Positions 21,901 to 29,800 of a DNA stretch of 55,266 nucleotides are shown piece by piece; within the stretch, counting starts at the first letter, position 1; every line of letters begins with the position of its first letter. A program made the translations under genes and the position numbers. The notes beneath the pieces were generated by a model, which was not told the DNA's origin, did no database searches, and saw nothing but the letters and a program-made list of their open reading frames with translations. The DNA comes from a virus, in the IMG/VR virus record IMGVR_UViG_3300030106_007887, positions 1-55,266 of that record. One strand, given 5' to 3'.

Positions 21901-24657
21901 ATTATTAGCTGCACCTGTAAATGTTACATCTCCATTAATAGTTAACCCAGTAAGAGTTCCAAGACTAGTAATTGCAGATTGAGCAGCACCTGTAACAGTT
22001 GCAGCACTTCCACTCGCATTACCTGTTACATTACCGGTTACATCTCCAGTTAAAGTAGCTGTTATTCCTGAACTATTTACTGTACATTTTGTTGATCCTC
22101 CAACCTGTAGAAGAATATCCCCAGTGCCAGCATCATTTATAACTGAATGACTAGCATTATGGAATATTTCTAGATCCCCACCCGTTCCAAATACAGCTTT
22201 AGCATTATCAGCAAACTCAAGAGCATTATCTGATTTATCCCAAACAACATTATTAGAAGCACCTGTAAATGTTACATCTCCATCGTGTGTAGCTCCATCA
22301 TCTACAACTGTGCCAGTTACATCGATGCCTCCAGTAACCGTGTCTAATTTTTTACTTCCCTCATAATATAACTCTGCAGTCGTTGCTGTTGTTCTAATTA
22401 AATCATTACCAGCGCTATCTTCTATCGTGAAAGTGTCACTCTGTACAATAATCGCACCCGTACCGGCATCAGTTATGTAACTGTTACTTCCATCATGATA
22501 AATTTGTAAATCTGAGCCAGTACCAAATGCAGCTTTAGCATTATCATTGAATATCAAATCATCAACTGACTTGTCCCAAGTGACATTGGCAGCATCACCT
22601 GTGAATGTTACATCTCCATTGAGAGTAGTAGCGCCAGTAACTGATAAAGGCGTAGCAGGATTGGTAAGTCCTATTCCAACATTTCCCCCTGAGAAATAAA
22701 TATCATCCCCAGCTGTTACCCACTGTCCACTAGGATCAGCAATCCAAGAAAGTGTCCCACTACCATTCGAAGCTAATACATAATTTGCTCCCGCAGCATC
22801 AGCAGCTGGTAACGTATAAGTGATATTGCTAGCAACCGTAGCTGGAGCTTTAAAAGAGATATAATTACTTGAATCAGCATCCGCATAACGCAACTCATTC
22901 TGAGCATTAATCTGGATATCCCCAGTTACATTGACACCCCCAGTAACCGTTTCTAACTTCTTACTACCGTCATAATATAATTCTGCAGCAGTTGCTGTCG
23001 TATTGATTAAATTATTACCGGCACTATCTTTTACAGTAATAGTGTCACTTTTCAGAATAAGAGAACCAGTACCGGTATCAGTTATATAACTATTACTTCC
23101 ATCATGATAAACCTCTAAACCATCGCTACTAGTACCAAATACAGCTTTAGCATTATCATTGAATATCAAATCATCAGCTGATTTATCCCAAGTAACGTTG
23201 GCAGCATTACCAGTAAATATTACATCTCCATCATGTGTAGCTCCATCATCCACAACTGTGCCAGTTACATTTACTCCTCCAGAAACAGTCTGAAGCTTAC
23301 TTGAATTGTCATAATAGAGAGCTACAGCACCATCGAGTGTGCAATCTATATAATTCTCTCCACTTGCACTTTCTAAAATAAGATTACTGGCCATGACATG
23401 GAGATTTCCAGTTCCAGCATCCTTGACATAGCTATTACTTCCGTCGTGGTAAATTTCTAAATCACCACCTGTTCCAAATACCGATTTAGCATTATCGTTA
23501 AATATCAAATCATCAGCTGATTTATCCCAAGTAACGTTGGCAGCATCACCAGTAAATGTGACATCTCCATCGTGTGTTGCACCATCATCTACAACTGTTC
23601 CAGTTACATTTATGCCTCCAGAAACAGTCTGAAGTTTACTTGAATTGTCATAATAGAGAGCTACAGCACCGTCAGCTGCGGCTGTGAAGAAAGTCTCACT
23701 ACCAGCTGCATTAGCTAAGATATAACTATCAGTCCTGGGTCTAATAACTGTACCTTTGAGAATTAAATCACCTGTACCCCCATCTTCGACATAACTGTTA
23801 CTTCCGTCGTGATAAATCTGTAGATCTGAACTAGTACCAAATGCAGCTTTAGCGTTATCGTTGAATATCAAATCATCAGCTGACTTATCCCAAACAACGT
23901 TGGCAGCAGCACCTGTAAATGTTACATCTCCGTCGTGTGTCGCACCATCATCTACTACTGTTCCGGTAACATTTATACCTCCAGTTACCGTCTGAAGTTT
24001 ACTTGAATTGTCATAAAAAAGAGCTACTGAACCATCCGAAGTACACTCTATATAGTTCTCCCCACTTGCATTCTCTAAAACAAGATTAGTCCCCATAACC
24101 TGGAGATTTCCAGTTCCAGCATCTTTGATATAACTATTACTCCCGTCGTGATATATCTGTAAATCATTAGCTGAGCCTAGCTGAAGCTTCTTATTATCTG
24201 GGAAATTAAATCCATTCCCATCCATAGTGAAAATCTGGGTCCCACTAGCAGTGAAACCAACTGTTCCACTAGAAACTGAATAGAATCCTGTTAGATTATC
24301 TAAACTAAAAGTAATACTTGGTGAGGCTTCACTACCAGAAGGAAATTCTGTACCTACCGTGACATAATCTGCACCTGATAAAATTACACCAAAAAAAGCA
24401 TGCCCACCAGTAGGAGCAGAGCTAAATACAATATTGTTCCCTAATATTTTAAAACCGGAACTACCAGTCGGATCTGGTTCCTGTACAACATTGTTAACCG
24501 AAATATAAATCTGCTGAGTATTAATTGGAAAGGGTACAGGAACTACACCACCAACCAGTAAAGCGAATGATGTCGTACTCCCATTAAAGCTAGAGCTTAT
24601 ATCATCAATAATCCGATTACCTGATTCAGCAACCTGCAGATCATTCCCAATATACAT
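18973..24657 (-). CDS. Long repetitive tail fibre with C-terminal jelly-roll-like tip (1894 aa)
   Basis: This is the main receptor-binding fibre candidate. Residues 1-120 are a T7 gp17-type attachment domain (RIIDDISSSFNGSTTSFALL, SVNNVVQEPD). Residues about 150-1100 are an array of about 100-residue units built on LQIYHDGSNSYI, a short YYDNSSKLQTV segment and VVDDGATHDGDVTFTG; at least six clear and several diverged units are visible. Then come general fibre-shaft segments (GNVGVGTTAP, ERLRI repeats). The last 130 residues (VPHDGWTTIDADYSWNL, AGTYRLSANVRV, FFFWERIG) look like a C1q-type jelly-roll tip. No S74 autoprotease is seen at its end. It is the largest gene in the window. Confidence 0.92.
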   Translation of the reverse strand: MYIGNDLQVAESGNRIIDDISSSFNGSTTSFALLVGGVVPVPFPINTQQIYISVNNVVQEPDPTGSSGFKILGNNIVFSSAPTGGHAFFGVILSGADYVTVGTEFPSGSEASPSITFSLDNLTGFYSVSSGTVGFTASGTQIFTMDGNGFNFPDNKKLQLGSANDLQIYHDGSNSYIKDAGTGNLQVMGTNLVLENASGENYIECTSDGSVALFYDNSSKLQTVTGGINVTGTVVDDGATHDGDVTFTGAAANVVWDKSADDLIFNDNAKAAFGTSSDLQIYHDGSNSYVEDGGTGDLILKGTVIRPRTDSYILANAAGSETFFTAAADGAVALYYDNSSKLQTVSGGINVTGTVVDDGATHDGDVTFTGDAANVTWDKSADDLIFNDNAKSVFGTGGDLEIYHDGSNSYVKDAGTGNLHVMASNLILESASGENYIDCTLDGAVALYYDNSSKLQTVSGGVNVTGTVVDDGATHDGDVIFTGNAANVTWDKSADDLIFNDNAKAVFGTSSDGLEVYHDGSNSYITDTGTGSLILKSDTITVKDSAGNNLINTTATAAELYYDGSKKLETVTGGVNVTGDIQINAQNELRYADADSSNYISFKAPATVASNITYTLPAADAAGANYVLASNGSGTLSWIADPSGQWVTAGDDIYFSGGNVGIGLTNPATPLSVTGATTLNGDVTFTGDAANVTWDKSVDDLIFNDNAKAAFGTGSDLQIYHDGSNSYITDAGTGAIIVQSDTFTIEDSAGNDLIRTTATTAELYYEGSKKLDTVTGGIDVTGTVVDDGATHDGDVTFTGASNNVVWDKSDNALEFADNAKAVFGTGGDLEIFHNASHSVINDAGTGDILLQVGGSTKCTVNSSGITATLTGDVTGNVTGNASGSAATVTGAAQSAITSLGTLTGLTINGDVTFTGAANNVVWDKSDNALEFADSAIAVFGAGDDFQLQHTGSYSKITNTTGDLVVSNTGDLYLQSDNSVLIGDVGANEYSAKFIDNGAVELYHDNVIKLQTRASDVWIRDDLILADSDKIKLGDGNDLQIYHDGSNSHIHQDGTGDLQIRSDNSLEFNTNGTENAIWCDTNGAVKLYHNNNKKFETTSTGTDVTGVHVDDGATHDGDVTFTGASNNVVWDKSDNALEFADSAKAIFGAGGDLTIEHDSNHSYINHNGGGDLFVQTDGLFTVQKFGTTERLINANSDGNVELFHNADKKFETASDGIELSNAANSKVEQKFHYGTNSSYALITMDDGNNLVFNSDANTAGSNSYMAFKVDNSEKMRIDTSGRLLVGLTSARDDIWNGDGTNLELAGTDYSGSSITLSRWVNSSSCPHFIIGKSRGGAVGTHAAVQDDDYIGIIGFAADDGTDLLTGAAQITCEIDGTPGSNDIPGRLAFWTTADGSNSPVERMRITSKGNVGVGTTAPVASASNYDGAALHLHQTSSSSAGSQIHLTNGATGAAAANGTHISMWSDDDLYITNQESDGQIKFASGGNSDVLVIDDDGKVGIGVTAPDARLALPAGESSTPIFAIESAVDANDFTFSQYEDGNGVYTLIGQNIKLDSGGNESILDSGHKTASIYFDGRNNALIFNTGDTNASSERLRITKDGMMEMRSEMSTAGSKNILRFTDTDTSAAAGQSMGRVQWYSSDASGAGACVKAEIEAVCQDTTPDGAIIFKTQDGGSTTAPEERLRIASDGKLQSLSGVQSGGNSTSGFAFQSVDSACVLGVQGKSAANGGAAGNALFQGWFGTSNTFRVNCDGTVDAACFTSTDGTGWEVKERSTEGDINVPHDGWTTIDADYSWNLPAAGTYRLSANVRVRIWDVNGYIKARFSGNYGNGHAQMLFESGEAEGDYNVSVNVEWIYPATGADDVMCQFRSSVDSTGTSIQNDANGRNFFFWERIG
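21170..24190. repeat. Array of long direct repeats within the fibre gene
   Basis: Roughly 300-400-base units recur in the fibre gene. Marker sequences such as CATCGTGTGTAGCTCCATC (21312 region, 22281 region and close variants near 23228, 23570 and 23929) and GATTTATCCCA recur at near identity. The units are close enough for recombination to change copy number, so fibre length may vary between relatives and assembly errors are likely here. Confidence 0.85.
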
Positions 24658-24728
24658 TTGTATTTAGTAACTTATTATTCTCTATTGTATTCTGCCCTTA
24701 TTTATCTATCTAACCTAATCTACTAAAT

Positions 24729-25070
24729 CTATGTCTGATCAAGATAGCTCACAGTTAAATCAATCGCAGATGCAGTATCTGCACGTGCTCTAAGAATGTC
24801 ATCAGATTCAAGAACAAGCTTACTTCCAACAGTTAATTCCAAAGATGATCCAGCTGGAATTGGTACACTCTTCAAAAGATAAACGTTGTCTCCACTACTT
24901 GGTACTAAATAAACATCTATATTCGCATTAGTACCTGTCTTGTTAGCCGCTAATACGTTAATTATGACAAGCGTCGAAGAAGAACCGGCGGTCACAATAT
25001 TTGTATCAGCACTAGTCACTGCTGAAGTAGATAAGCTGGACTTAGTTGCTTGTTTAAAAGTATTGGCCAT
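24729..25070 (-). CDS. Small beta-rich virion protein (113 aa)
   Basis: The sequence alternates hydrophobic strands with Ser/Thr-rich turns (SSTLVIINVLAANKTGTNA, IDVYLVPSSGDNVYLL, PIPAGSSLELTVGSKLVL). This resembles small decoration or tail-tip proteins in phages. A second protein of similar type lies at 44254-44598. It lies upstream of the long fibre on the late strand, one base after the next gene upstream. Confidence 0.7.
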   Translation of the reverse strand: MANTFKQATKSSLSTSAVTSADTNIVTAGSSSTLVIINVLAANKTGTNANIDVYLVPSSGDNVYLLKSVPIPAGSSLELTVGSKLVLESDDILRARADTASAIDLTVSYLDQT

Positions 25071-25475
25071 TCAAGCTAATGCTATGGTGATATTGATGTT
25101 GTCATTAGAATTGAACAATCCATCCACAGTTAAACTCCCTGTAATAGAAGTATTGCCTGGAATAGTAATTGATCCTGACCCATCTATTGTAAGTCTAGCA
25201 ACACCACCAGTAACTACAGAAACTTGATCGGCACCAGGGGATATTATTCCTGTATTAGGATCACCTGCAAATTTAAATGCACAACTATTTACCGCCCCTA
25301 AAGAGAAAGAACAATTAGTCCCATCTTCTCTTAAAAGAGGAAAACCACCAGCATTAGTTCCATCGTGGATAACACAGACTTGTTTATCTGTATCTACAGT
25401 AACCTCACCTGCAGCCCCCGTAAAAAGGCCTGTTTCATTAGATGTGCCTCGCCGGAATTGTACTTGAGTTGCCAT
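25071..25475 (-). CDS. Fibre-type protein with QFRRGT start (134 aa)
   Basis: The start MATQVQFRRGTSNETGLFTG, then AAGEVTVDTDKQVCVIHDGT, is a phage fibre module in which a short repeat motif (RRGT, GE, D, HDG) precedes a beta-shaft. The rest (SGSITIPGNTSITGSLTVDG) is beta-helical. It is probably a short fibre or tail-tip protein. A related start occurs in the gene at 40253-40678. Confidence 0.75.
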   Translation of the reverse strand: MATQVQFRRGTSNETGLFTGAAGEVTVDTDKQVCVIHDGTNAGGFPLLREDGTNCSFSLGAVNSCAFKFAGDPNTGIISPGADQVSVVTGGVARLTIDGSGSITIPGNTSITGSLTVDGLFNSNDNINITIALA

Positions 25476-25505
25476 ACCTAATTTTACGTGTAAGAAACTT
25501 ACTCT

Positions 25506-25739
25506 TTAAAAAAGTAAGCTAGGAGTAATACCAAACTCTTCATATCCTAGAGGAGACATATCTGATCCATCTGCAAACTCACCCTGGCTATACATACTTC
25601 CAGTAGGAATATGAGTCCCACTTTGACTATAAGATGATGAACCACTTCGATATTCTTTCCATTTAGAAGCCTTATCTTTAGCTTCATCCCAGCCGCCATT
25701 AGCCATTACAATGGGAAAATCATTGTCACCCATCGTCAC
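25506..25739 (-). CDS. Hypothetical Ser/Gly-rich small protein (77 aa)
   Basis: A 77-residue polar protein with a Ser/Tyr-rich centre (YRSGSSSYSQSGTHIPTGSM), probably disordered. It starts MTMGDNDFPIV and its start overlaps the end of the next gene upstream by four bases, which supports the start choice. No family is recognised; a virion role is inferred from strand and place. Confidence 0.6.
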   Translation of the reverse strand: MTMGDNDFPIVMANGGWDEAKDKASKWKEYRSGSSSYSQSGTHIPTGSMYSQGEFADGSDMSPLGYEEFGITPSLLF

Positions 25740-25972
25740 GCCCCGCCACCAAGTTGATGCAGAAATTCACCAACCTTATCTCTTATTCCGATACCCTGAG
25801 AAGCAGCATTCATAGGGTTAGTTTTTGCTGCTGCAGCCATATTAGCAGCTGCGTAAGGAGCACTAACAGCCTGACCCTGAGTTGCATAACCACCAGGTAA
25901 CTTTGATTGACGACGAGGATCACCCAAAGCCGTCATATCAAATCCAGCTTGATCAAAACCACCGCCGTTCAT
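25736..25972 (-). CDS. Hypothetical Ala/Gly-rich small protein (78 aa)
   Basis: A 78-residue protein, rich in Ala, Gly and Met, with QAVSAPYAAANMAAAAKTNP as a likely helix. Translationally coupled to the downstream Ser/Gly-rich gene. No family is recognised; it lies in the late tail block. Confidence 0.6.
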   Translation of the reverse strand: MNGGGFDQAGFDMTALGDPRRQSKLPGGYATQGQAVSAPYAAANMAAAAKTNPMNAASQGIGIRDKVGEFLHQLGGGA

Positions 25973-26020
25973 TACTTTATAGACTATTTATATTAATTAT
26001 AAGGCTATGACTATCTATAA

Positions 26021-27115
26021 TTAACCAAACATTCCAGGAGGTGGAGTCCAGCTACTCCCTTGCCCAATTCCTCCAAGATTCGGAGTCCAGCTACCTCCCA
26101 CAGGGGCAGCAACAGGAACTACAGGGGCTGCAGCAGGAATAAATTCCCCATGAGTAAAAGGTCTACCATGATCTCTCTGCCATTGTTGATCACCTAAATG
26201 TGTTTGCCATCGTTGAGGACCACTAAATGCGCCTGACTGTGCAGCTGGACTGTTAACAGTTGCATCAAGCCATTGGTCACGCGCCTGAATTTCAGCAGGG
26301 CTCATTGCTTCCTGTAACATCTGAGCTTCTAAATTAGCCTCATTTTCTAATTGTTGGCCAAGTTCGAGTCGCCTTAAAGCAACTGCCCTTTGACCTCTCC
26401 CTTTTCGATAGAAAGGGCTAGAACCTTGCAACTGGTTTAACTCACCGAGAGTCCTGATATTATCAAGACCATGAGATCTCGGTAATCCAATTTGATGCTT
26501 AGGAATATCTATAGTTGGAGATATATCACCTAAAGGAACTTGGAATTTAGTACCTGGAATACCGATTGATCGACCAGTATACTTTCCAAGCCCACCAGTT
26601 CTTGAATGAACAGTACCTCCACCTACAACAGGTCTAGTATCTTTAAAAGAATCACCAGGTTGACCTTTGACAGGAACCCCAGCTGAAGTTGTCATTCCAG
26701 GTGGAATGTATGCGCCTTGCCTCAGACGTTCCTGAAGTTCAAAATCTTTAGTTCCTACAGGAATATTCGACATTCCTCTCGGATTAACTCTAGAATCCGG
26801 CCAAAGTTTATCAAAGGCTTGGCCTCCAAGGTAACTACCGCCGAAAAATCCACCAAGTCTAGTACCTGGTACAGGTATAGGAGCTCCTATGGCTGCTCCT
26901 AATACTCCAGTTCCATACGAAGCCCCAGCTCTTAATGTTTCTCTTAAAGGATCTCCACCCATTGCAGTTGCAATTGCTGCATCCGTCCCAATAATTGCAG
27001 GTCCTGCAAACTGTTTAAGAAATAAACGTGGAGAGATGGATCTAGCAGGGCGAAGATTGGATGAAAACTTACTAAAAGGTTCTAATCTTAACGACCTAGG
27101 AGCTATATCATTCAC
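26021..27115 (-). CDS. Gly-rich putative internal or membrane-active virion protein (364 aa)
   Basis: Residues about 35-105 are hydrophobic and Gly/Ala-rich (FAGPAIIGTDAAIATAMGG, YGTGVLGAAIGAP, RLGGFFGGSYLGG) with GxxxG spacing that favours helix packing in membranes. The rest is Pro/Gly-rich with a helical segment near 240-275 (LRRLELGQQLENEANLEAQM) and a C-terminus with two SxWTP repeats (GSWTPNLGG, SSWTPPPG). Such proteins can be ejected with the DNA or line the tail channel. No family is recognised. It is the first gene of the leftward tail block. Confidence 0.65.
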   Translation of the reverse strand: MNDIAPRSLRLEPFSKFSSNLRPARSISPRLFLKQFAGPAIIGTDAAIATAMGGDPLRETLRAGASYGTGVLGAAIGAPIPVPGTRLGGFFGGSYLGGQAFDKLWPDSRVNPRGMSNIPVGTKDFELQERLRQGAYIPPGMTTSAGVPVKGQPGDSFKDTRPVVGGGTVHSRTGGLGKYTGRSIGIPGTKFQVPLGDISPTIDIPKHQIGLPRSHGLDNIRTLGELNQLQGSSPFYRKGRGQRAVALRRLELGQQLENEANLEAQMLQEAMSPAEIQARDQWLDATVNSPAAQSGAFSGPQRWQTHLGDQQWQRDHGRPFTHGEFIPAAAPVVPVAAPVGGSWTPNLGGIGQGSSWTPPPGMFG

Positions 27116-27170
27116 AATAAAATAAACTACGGTGACTTTATAATATTAACATCGGGGAATAATAAATAAG

Positions 27171-27341
27171 ATGACAACTTTCACCCACGGAACAACATTA
27201 GAAATCTTTGAAAATAGAGGACATAAAACCCGATTAGTTTGCTGTCCAGGAGGTGGCATGTGCCGCTATGCAAAAGATGAGTATGAAGCAGAGGATTTTG
27301 CTCGAATGTTCGAAGAATTTTTTGAATATCATTGTGCCTAG
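27171..27341 (+). CDS. Hypothetical Cys-containing microprotein (56 aa)
   Basis: A 56-residue frame from ATG: beta-rich start (TFTHGTTLEIFENRGHK), a Cys-rich turn (LVCCPGGGMCRYA) and an acidic helical end (EDFARMFEEFFEYHC). The three clustered Cys plus His could bind metal. It is the first plus-strand gene after the tail block and its stop lies within the left arm of the first inverted repeat. Confidence 0.6.
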   Translation: MTTFTHGTTLEIFENRGHKTRLVCCPGGGMCRYAKDEYEAEDFARMFEEFFEYHCA

Positions 27342-27390
27342 GTATTTGAGTGTCATATAGTTTTCTTTGAGAATTAACAGTCACATACCT
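27340..27390. repeat. Inverted repeat element 1, shares its right arm with element 2
   Basis: AGGTATTTGAGTGT (27340-27353) is the imperfect reverse complement (12 of 14) of ACAGTCACATACCT (27377-27390), around a 23-base AT-rich spacer. The right arm and its flanks (24 bases, from GAATTAACAG to CTAACC) are identical to those of element 2. The left arm overlaps the stop codon of the microprotein. It could be a protein-binding site, a replication origin part or a promoter operator. Confidence 0.8.
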
Positions 27391-27566
27391 AACCCAAAAC
27401 CATAAAAATATAAATAGGTGTAAAAACAGTAGAAAAAACAGGGTGGGGAAGTCGCCTTTTTCAACCGTCCTCCGCTGAAATCCGTTCTCCTAGAATCGAT
27501 TTACTATCAACACCCAAGTTCAGAAAAAAAAGGGCGATTTCACTCAGGTACGTATATGTTGTGGAT

Positions 27567-27607
27567 AGGTAGTTGACTGTATACAAGGAATTAACAGTCA
27601 CATACCT
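27567..27607. repeat. Inverted repeat element 2
   Basis: AGGTAGTTGACTGT (27567-27580) pairs imperfectly (12 of 14) with ACAGTCACATACCT (27594-27607) around a 13-base spacer. The right arm and its flanks are identical over 24 bases to element 1, 217 bases away. The 384-base gene-free stretch 27342-27725 holds both elements; between them is a GC-richer segment (GGTGGGGAAGTCGCC to CCGTCCTCCGCTG) and an A-run. The arm segment GTTAGGT recurs once more near 27671. The next gene starts at 27726. Confidence 0.8.
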
Positions 27608-27725
27608 AACCTCACTTTTCTTAGAAGTAAGTAAATAAGCCTAAAAAAAATTGAATTTGGCTGTTGAATGAGTTAGGTTGCTACAGCTGGGATCTAAGTA
27701 GTTCACTCCTTGCACCCTACTTAAC

Positions 27726-28832
27726 ATGCTTAAAGAATCCGTATTTCTCTACGAAAATCTCACTCCTTACGATCAAATTACGTTCGCAAAAGCATTTCAA
27801 ATAGCTCTACAGCTATGGGATAAAGATGAATGTTGGTGTATGAAAGAAAAAAATCACAACGTATTTAAAGGCTTCAATACAAGTAAACCAAATCGACTCC
27901 TTTATAAAAAGCGAGATGCCAGAATTCTTATGCTCGCCATGACGAATCGTTTCTATAGTGAAGAAAAACCTATTATTGTTAGATCTGGAAAATGTAAATC
28001 ACAACATTGTCTAAACCCATCACATTACTATTGGGGAACAAGAAAAGACGTAGCCCAAGAAAATATAAATCGTAAAGATAATGGGATTAATAAGGAATTA
28101 ATAACTGAATTAAGAACTAAAAATAAAGAAGGAATTAACAGTTTAAAGCTATCAAAAATCTATAAAATTCCTTATCATACAGTTAGGCGAATCTGTAATA
28201 ATGAAACTTATAACAGCATTGCACAAGAACTACAATCAGATAATCTATGGGAGACAACATTAGCGGTCTGTGAAAGCCTCACAACCACATATCCCTTAGA
28301 AGCAAAAAAATTCAATCTGACTTATCACGTGACAAACGAACTTGAATGCCCCTGGCATCGACAATCTGAATCCAAACATAAAGGTAACTTCGGTTTAATG
28401 GGAGAATGCCTCGACTGCTTAGAAGAAATCAAGAATGGACGCTGTACAGTGGATGTTCGAAATTTCGATTTCCGTTGGTACTGGCAAGTCAAGCGCTTCT
28501 GGGATCAAGTTGATATAAGAGATTCAGATCTCTGCTGGAAATGGAGAGGTGCTACCAGGAAGAACAATACAGAATCAACTGCATATTTTCCATCTCCGTT
28601 TCACGCAGCAAAAACTCAGTCTGCTTCAAGGATTGCATTCTGGTTAAGTCGTGGCTATACAGGGAAATATAGAATTTTCAGTAAATCTTCTTGTGAATCA
28701 TTCTGCTGCAACCCAACACACCTTACAATCAAAGAACTCAAAGATTGCCCCACTCCAAATGAAATTGAGAGAATCCGTCTTGCCCATGGAAATATCTTTC
28801 AGCACTACAAAGAGAAAGAAGATAGTTGCTAA
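27726..28832 (+). CDS. Double HNH-fold zinc-loop protein with internal HTH, nuclease histidines missing (368 aa)
   Basis: Two tandem regions resemble the HNH_3/His-Me zinc-loop fold. In the first, CWCMK (36-40) precedes KCKSQHCLNPSHYYWGTRKD (89-108); in the second, LCWKWRGATRKN precedes CESFCCNPTHL (323-333). The CxNPxH zinc ligands are present in both. In active members the first Cys is preceded by a catalytic His (pattern HxC); here those places read SGKC and SSC. Between them lie a helix-turn-helix pattern (LSKIYKIPYHTVRRICNNET, 142-161) and a possible zinc knuckle (Cys208, His211, Cys228, Cys231). A DNA-binding rather than DNA-cutting role is inferred. The two inverted repeats sit directly upstream. 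Confidence 0.7.
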   Translation: MLKESVFLYENLTPYDQITFAKAFQIALQLWDKDECWCMKEKNHNVFKGFNTSKPNRLLYKKRDARILMLAMTNRFYSEEKPIIVRSGKCKSQHCLNPSHYYWGTRKDVAQENINRKDNGINKELITELRTKNKEGINSLKLSKIYKIPYHTVRRICNNETYNSIAQELQSDNLWETTLAVCESLTTTYPLEAKKFNLTYHVTNELECPWHRQSESKHKGNFGLMGECLDCLEEIKNGRCTVDVRNFDFRWYWQVKRFWDQVDIRDSDLCWKWRGATRKNNTESTAYFPSPFHAAKTQSASRIAFWLSRGYTGKYRIFSKSSCESFCCNPTHLTIKELKDCPTPNEIERIRLAHGNIFQHYKEKEDSC

Positions 28833-29157
28833 AGAAAGTTCTGTAGAACCAAGCAATTATCATTTAGGAGATGATAGGCAGTATGCGGCTCTTGTAGCTA
28901 TAAATGGCAAAGTAACTTTCTCAAACTGGTATGACACTAAAGAAGAGGCTGAAAGAGCAAAAGTATTTTTAGAAGCAGCATTAGATTATGGATCTTATAT
29001 AACTATGGAAGAAGAAGGTACATATCCTGAGCGCGCTACAATAATGAGAGAAAGATATGAAAAATCCGGTAGAGATGATCCAAATCATCCTATGCATGGA
29101 TTTTACACTGGATTAGCAACAGAACATGAGCAGATTTCTAACAACAATCCCAAATAA
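28786..29157 (+). CDS. Hypothetical acidic protein (123 aa)
   Basis: From ATG 28786 the protein begins MEISFSTTKRKKIVAKE, overlapping the end of the HNH-like gene by 47 bases; an ATG at 28759 is an alternative. The middle (YAALVAINGKVTFSNWYDTK) is beta-rich and then strongly helical and acidic. The end PMHGFYTGLATEHEQISN recalls small cyanophage proteins of the form GxYTGL (from memory). No function is known. Its end overlaps the next gene by 32 bases. Confidence 0.65.
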   Translation: MEISFSTTKRKKIVAKESSVEPSNYHLGDDRQYAALVAINGKVTFSNWYDTKEEAERAKVFLEAALDYGSYITMEEEGTYPERATIMRERYEKSGRDDPNHPMHGFYTGLATEHEQISNNNPK

Positions 29158-29800
29158 CTCAGGATTCTATAATTTCGGAACTATTGAAGCATATCCAACA
29201 GGAGGAACAGGGCCTACAGCATATGGACCAACTTCGTATTATGGCTCTGATCCTCTACCAGCAAACACTGGGGATAGTCTGAATGACCCAGTAGATTTAG
29301 GTACTTTCCCATCTATATTTCGATCAATTCCGATAAAGAATACACATGGTGGTCTATCCAGAAAACAAACAACTTTTTATAAATTAAAACTACCAGGAGC
29401 ACGAGCAGTTCAATTTACTCAAGATTATTCACAATTTTCTTATGAAAAGAATACAAATAAGAATACTTTACTAGCTTTTTATCGAATAACTGAAGATAAG
29501 CGGAGAGAAGAACTACCTATAAATGACGAAGGCTATGTATATACAGAAAGCGCAATTGATTATTTAGATGAAAATGTAACAAGCGGTGTTGAATCAGAAT
29601 ATCCGACGACAAATTTAGCTGCAGGAGACTATCTATTTCTAATTACAAATGATATTCGATATCTAGAGACAACTTATTCAATAACTCTAAATGTCAATCT
29701 TCTCGATTGGGGGAAAGTTATTGATGAAGTTGATGCTTCAATAACATTTGGATTTATAACTGATGTAGTGGCAGAGTCCCTTGACTTTGGAAACGTTTAA
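29126..29800 (+). CDS. Putative virion or surface protein with PPC-like domain (224 aa)
   Basis: The first 60 residues are Gly/Pro/Tyr-rich (TIEAYPTGGTGPTAYGPTSY), then a beta domain with TFYKLKLPGARAVQFTQDY, LLAFYRITEDK and LAAGDYLFLITNDIRY near the end. The order of strands recalls a PPC (bacterial pre-peptidase C-terminal) domain. No signal peptide is seen. Function is unknown. It ends by overlapping the end of the convergent Hint-like gene by four bases. Confidence 0.65.
   Translation: MSRFLTTIPNNSGFYNFGTIEAYPTGGTGPTAYGPTSYYGSDPLPANTGDSLNDPVDLGTFPSIFRSIPIKNTHGGLSRKQTTFYKLKLPGARAVQFTQDYSQFSYEKNTNKNTLLAFYRITEDKRREELPINDEGYVYTESAIDYLDENVTSGVESEYPTTNLAAGDYLFLITNDIRYLETTYSITLNVNLLDWGKVIDEVDASITFGFITDVVAESLDFGNV

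Noticed and set aside
24940-27125. Plus-strand frames inside the leftward tail genes (24940-25227, 26717-26902, 26889-27125)
   Set aside because: Antisense to well-composed minus-strand genes; hydrophobic shadow composition.
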